NCBI RefSeq assembly: GCF_009674765.1
Contig: NZ_WKKF01000002.1
Location: 62,001-126,000 of the forward strand
Direction: 5' to 3'
From: Metabacillus idriensis
GTDB taxonomy: Bacteria > Bacillota > Bacilli > Bacillales > Bacillaceae
DNA length: 64,000 nucleotides
Positions 60,615 through 64,000 of this stretch are shown here, piece after piece (position 1 is the first letter of the stretch; the number at the start of each line of letters is the position of its first letter). Below the pieces are notes generated by a model. That model saw only the letters and a list, made by a program, of their open reading frames with translations, made no database searches and had not been told where the DNA came from. Position numbers and translations under genes: made by a program.

Positions 60615-62792
60615 ATGGGAAAAATTGTCGTTCTTGCAGAAAAACCCTCTGTAGGGAGGGACCTCGCAAGAGTTTTACAATGCGGAAAAAAAGGCAATGG
60701 ATATTTTGAAGGCAGTACGCACATTGTTACCTGGGCGCTTGGACATCTTGTGACACATGCAGATCCTGAGGCTTACAGTGATTCTTATAAAACGTGGAAA
60801 ATGGAAGACCTGCCGATGCTTCCGCAGGAACTGAAGCTTGTCGTGATTAAAAAAACAAGCAAACAATTTCAGGCAGTAAAAGCTTTATTAAACCGGAAAG
60901 ACGTGACGGAAATCGTCATTGCAACAGACGCAGGACGAGAAGGCGAGCTTGTTGCAAGGTGGATTATTGAAAAGGCTCATGTCCATAAACCGATCAAACG
61001 TCTTTGGATTTCATCCGTTACGGATAAAGCCATTAAAGATGGATTCAAAAAACTGAAAAACGGCCGGGAATATGAAAATTTATTTCATTCTGCAGTCGCT
61101 AGGGCAGAGGCTGACTGGATTGTCGGCATGAATGCCACTCGGGCTTTAACGACGAAATACAATGCGCAGCTTTCATCAGGGAGAGTTCAAACACCTACGC
61201 TTGCCATTATTGCCGAGCGTGAAAATGAAATTAAGGCATTTCAGCCGAAGGCGTATTACGGATTAAAAGCAAATACAAGCGCAGGCCTGCATTTAGTCTG
61301 GCAGGATGCAAAAACGAAGGATATCAAGACATTTGATAAAGAAAAAATCGATTCATTGGCTAAAGGTCTCGCGGATAAGGACGCTGTGATTGTTTCTGCA
61401 GACAAAGCATACAAAAAGACATTTTCACCAGGTCTGTATGATTTAACAGAGCTTCAGCGCGATGCCAATAAACGATATGGCTATTCCGCAAAAGAGACCC
61501 TTTCTATTATGCAAAAGCTGTATGAACAGCATAAAGTTCTGACATATCCGAGAACAGACTCGCGTTACCTCAGCTCAGACATTGTGGAAACGCTCAGTGA
61601 AAGAGTAAAAGCCTGCGGTGTAAAGCCGTATGCAAAAGCAGCGATGAAAATTCTACAAAAGCCGATCAAGGGGAATCCGTCTTTTGTAGATGACAGTAAA
61701 GTATCTGATCACCATGCAATCATCCCGACAGAGGAAACAGTGATTGCGTCTGCCTTCAGTGATAAGGAAAGAAAAATATATGATTTGGTTGTGAAACGGT
61801 TCCTGGCTGTTTTATCTCCTCCTTTCGAGTATGAACAAACGACTCTTACATGCAAAATTGGACAGGAAACGTTCTTTACTAAAGGAAAAGTGGTTCTTTC
61901 CCAAGGCTTTAAGGACGTTTACGAGTTTGAGACGGATGAAGAAAAGGAAGGCCTCGCTGAGCAAAAGCTGCCTGCGCTGAATAAGGGAGACATTCTAAAA
62001 GTTCAGACGCTTGTCCAGACAAAAGGAGAAACAAAACCGCCTGCGCGCTTTAACGAAGCAACTCTTCTGTCAGCTATGGAAAATCCGGCTAAATATATGT
62101 CCGGAAATGCTGATTTAAAAAAGGTCATTGGTGAAACGGGCGGGCTTGGAACTGTAGCAACCCGTGCGGATATTATCGAGAAATTATTTAACAGCTTCCT
62201 AGTTGAAAAGAAAGGCAAAGAGCTGTTCGTAACATCTAAAGGAAAGCAGCTGCTGGATCTTGTACCGCAGGATTTAAAATCACCTGCTCTTACAGCGGAA
62301 TGGGAGCAGAAACTGACGCTGATTGCAAAAGGAAAGCTATCAAAGCAGGCTTTTATTCAGGAGATGAAAGGCTATGCGAAGGCTGTCGTCCAAGAAGTGA
62401 AAAACAGCGATAAGAAATTCAAACATGATAACATCACAGGACGTAAATGCCCGGAGTGCGGAAAGCTTCTGCTTGAAGTAAACGGCAAAAAAGGCAAGAT
62501 GTTTGTATGTCAGGACAGAGAATGCGGTTATCGCAAAGGAGTGTCCCGGGCAACAAATGCAAGATGTCCCGTCTGCCATAAAAAGCTTGAACTCAGAGGC
62601 GAGGGTGAAGGGCAGATCTTTGTCTGCGGATGCGGCCACAGGGAAAAGCTCTCTGCGTTTACAGAAAGAAAGAAAAAATCTCAAAACAGCAAAGTATCCA
62701 AAAAAGAAGTGGCTAATTATATGAAAAAGCAAAATGATGAGCTCTCTAATCCGGCTTTAGCGGATGCTTTGTCTAAATTGAAATTTGACTAA
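60615..62792 (+). CDS. topB: DNA topoisomerase III
   Basis: A 725-residue type IA topoisomerase that decatenates DNA. The TOPRIM domain begins IVVLAEKPSVGRDLARVL with the acidic triad TDAGREGELVA; the catalytic tyrosine lies in LTYPRTDSRYLS. After the core, two zinc-ribbon-like modules (CPECGKLLLE with CQDRECGY, and CPVCHKKLEL with CGCGHRE) occupy residues about 615-685. The open frame extends seven codons up, but GAGG nine bases before ATG 60615 gives MGKIVVLAEK. A terminator abuts the stop codon. Confidence 0.96.
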   Translation: MGKIVVLAEKPSVGRDLARVLQCGKKGNGYFEGSTHIVTWALGHLVTHADPEAYSDSYKTWKMEDLPMLPQELKLVVIKKTSKQFQAVKALLNRKDVTEIVIATDAGREGELVARWIIEKAHVHKPIKRLWISSVTDKAIKDGFKKLKNGREYENLFHSAVARAEADWIVGMNATRALTTKYNAQLSSGRVQTPTLAIIAERENEIKAFQPKAYYGLKANTSAGLHLVWQDAKTKDIKTFDKEKIDSLAKGLADKDAVIVSADKAYKKTFSPGLYDLTELQRDANKRYGYSAKETLSIMQKLYEQHKVLTYPRTDSRYLSSDIVETLSERVKACGVKPYAKAAMKILQKPIKGNPSFVDDSKVSDHHAIIPTEETVIASAFSDKERKIYDLVVKRFLAVLSPPFEYEQTTLTCKIGQETFFTKGKVVLSQGFKDVYEFETDEEKEGLAEQKLPALNKGDILKVQTLVQTKGETKPPARFNEATLLSAMENPAKYMSGNADLKKVIGETGGLGTVATRADIIEKLFNSFLVEKKGKELFVTSKGKQLLDLVPQDLKSPALTAEWEQKLTLIAKGKLSKQAFIQEMKGYAKAVVQEVKNSDKKFKHDNITGRKCPECGKLLLEVNGKKGKMFVCQDRECGYRKGVSRATNARCPVCHKKLELRGEGEGQIFVCGCGHREKLSAFTERKKKSQNSKVSKKEVANYMKKQNDELSNPALADALSKLKFD

Positions 62793-62829
62793 AAAAAGCA
62801 GTCTTGGTTTAAAACCAGGGCTGCTTTTT
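62793..62829 (+). terminator. topB terminator
   Basis: AAAAAGCAG (62793-62801) and CTGCTTTTT (62821-62829) extended by CTTGGTTT/AAACCAGG. Strong. Confidence 0.9.
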
Positions 62830-63228
62830 GCTTTCACAAAAATTTACAGCAGCAGATATCTAAACTGAGAGTTTGGAAGACTCATGTTCGTTTTATTACT
62901 GGGAATACAGGGTAAAGAAAGGTTTGACAAACCATTGTATAACTTATCCTTAAAAAGAAAAATTTGCATTAAAGCACTTTCAATTCCAATAAAAGAAAGG
63001 AATTACATAAATATGACTAAAGTATGATAAAAATGTGACATTTGTTTGAACGACTGATGAAATTCTCGTGACATTTAAGAAATGGCATCACATCAGGAAG
63101 CTAGCTCTGCTAGCATATAGAGGAAAAGAAAACGAAAACATCGTTTTTTTGAAATAATTTAAAGGTATGCTTTTTTGGCATCCACATTATAGTAAATCAG
63201 TTATTAATTAGGAAGGAAGGTGAACCTG
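62830..63228 (+). other. long regulatory region upstream of qoxA
   Basis: No gene is seen on either strand in these 399 bases. GTGACATTT occurs twice in the same direction (63035-63043 and 63068-63076, 33 bases apart), GCTAGCTCTGCTAGC at about 63102-63116 is a small hairpin, and AACG/CGTT followed by T7 at about 63136-63151 resembles a weak terminator or leader structure. A TTGACA at 62923-62928 is a possible -35 element without a clear -10 partner. Such a long leader suggests the oxidase operon is regulated by several factors. Confidence 0.5.
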
Positions 63229-64000
63229 GTGTTCAAGCTGTTTAAACCATTTTTAGCGTTAGGTCTATTACTCTCTGTTTTTTTACTCGGCGGATGCAGT
63301 GAACTCGTCATCCTAGATCCGAAAGGCCCAGTTGCAGCTGCACAAAGTGACCTTATTCTCTTGTCGATAGGTTTTATGCTATTCATTCTTGCTGTTGTTT
63401 TTGTACTCTTTACTCTCATTGTTGTGAAGTATCGCGAACGCAAAGACAATATGGAATATGAGCCGCCTGAAATGGAAGGAAGCAAATTCCTTGAAATCGT
63501 ATGGACGGTTATTCCAATCATTATCGTTATTGCACTTTCCATTCCTACAGTGCAAACCATCTATGCACTGGAAGAACCGCCTGAGTCATCAAAAGACAAG
63601 GCACCTTTAGTCATACACGCAACATCTGTTGACTGGAAATGGATTTTCTCTTATGAAGAAGAGGGGATTGAAACCGTTAACTACTTAAACATTCCTGAAG
63701 ACCGTGCAGTTGAATTTAAACTATCATCTGCTGATACGATGACAGCATTCTGGATTCCTCAATTAGGCGGACAGAAATATGCGATGTCAGGAATGCAGAC
63801 TAAGCTGTTCCTTCAGGCAGATGAGCCTGGAACATATGCAGGACGCAATGCAAACTTTACAGGTAAAGGCTTTGAAAGACATACATTCAATGTAGAAGCT
63901 ATGCCTGAAGATAAGTTTGAAGACTGGGTAGAGGAAACGAAAGACTCTGCTCCTGAATTAACGCAGGACCAATATGATCAATTAATGCTTCCTGGTACAA
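63229..64000 (+). CDS. qoxA: cytochrome aa3 quinol oxidase subunit II, 5' part
   Basis: The first 257 codons of the QoxA subunit; the gene runs off the window. A lipoprotein signal with lipobox LGGCS is followed by DPKGPVAAAQSDLILLSIGFML (first transmembrane helix) and VVWTVIPII-like sequence (second), then the periplasmic cupredoxin domain with SVDWKWIFSYEEEG and FWIPQLGGQKYAM. The CuA ligands of cytochrome c oxidases are absent, as expected for a quinol oxidase. GTG 63229 is preceded by AAGGAAGGTGA. The remaining qox genes should follow to the right. Confidence 0.95.
   Translation, partial: MFKLFKPFLALGLLLSVFLLGGCSELVILDPKGPVAAAQSDLILLSIGFMLFILAVVFVLFTLIVVKYRERKDNMEYEPPEMEGSKFLEIVWTVIPIIIVIALSIPTVQTIYALEEPPESSKDKAPLVIHATSVDWKWIFSYEEEGIETVNYLNIPEDRAVEFKLSSADTMTAFWIPQLGGQKYAMSGMQTKLFLQADEPGTYAGRNANFTGKGFERHTFNVEAMPEDKFEDWVEETKDSAPELTQDQYDQLMLPGT

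Noticed and set aside
1-64000. prophage, insertion sequence or integrative element
   Set aside because: I found no transposase, integrase, phage structural gene or terminal duplication in the window; the only mobile-looking features are short intergenic repeats and the partition cassette.
1-64000. rRNA or tRNA genes
   Set aside because: No sequence with tRNA arms or rRNA signature was recognised on reading; a covariance-model search would be needed to exclude them fully.

Overview
The window looks like a chromosomal segment of a low-GC, Gram-positive, endospore-forming relative of Bacillus (Bacillaceae). It has Bacillus-type strong ribosome binding sites, frequent GTG/TTG starts, an S-box riboswitch, a CIRCE element, a sigma-B-like promoter, a YukE/YueC type VII secretion operon, a Bce-type peptide-resistance module and, at the right edge, the start of a qoxA gene. 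The gene order is not that of B. subtilis, and I do not assign a species.

Layout. 0.3-2 kb: an AraC-type regulator and an EamA permease. 2-6.5 kb (minus): a BceAB transporter with its BceRS two-component system and a BceR-like operator. 6.6-9.2 kb: an S-box riboswitch controlling an amino-acid permease and a homocysteine S-methyltransferase. 9.2-10.9 kb: an MFS exporter with a MarR repressor. 11-13 kb: htpG under a CIRCE operator. 13.2-17 kb (minus): the polyamine transporter potABCD. 17.3-24.9 kb: pepT, an oxidoreductase, an AraC/GyrI-like regulator, a frameshifted DUF1761 gene, a 3-methyladenine glycosylase and a second two-component system. 25-28.7 kb: a cytoplasmic alpha-amylase, an AbgT transporter remnant and an intact M20-type amidohydrolase. 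28.9-29.7 kb: a decayed lipoprotein gene and a 49-codon ORF. 30-39.8 kb: the complete type VII secretion core (yukE, yukD, yukC, yukBA, yueB, yueC). 40-48.3 kb: housekeeping and stress genes, two of them broken (an SDR and a DUF3231 protein). 48.4-50.5 kb: an actin-type (ParM-like) partition cassette with a centromere-like repeat array. 50.7-57 kb: an acetyltransferase, ywbE, a P450, a DEAD-box helicase, an APH-type kinase and a yhbD-bactofilin pair. 57-64 kb: a Bacillaceae-type intergenic repeat, an ABC-F ATPase, a DUF1801 protein, a second APH-type kinase, topB and the 5' part of qoxA.

The two stretches that stand out are the type VII secretion locus, which has no effector gene inside the window and decayed genes just upstream, and the ParM/ParR/parC-like cassette. 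The cassette is a plasmid-type segregation system sitting among ordinary chromosomal genes with no replication or integration gene beside it. A dispersed repeat with conserved ends and a variable hairpin centre occurs twice in full (21.8 kb and 50.5 kb) and once as a fragment (42.5 kb); one full copy begins one base after the parR-like stop codon and the fragment forms the end of the broken SDR gene. Five genes are disrupted by small indels or nonsense codons. Some of these could be sequence errors, but the AbgT and DUF3231 remnants carry several lesions and look truly decayed.
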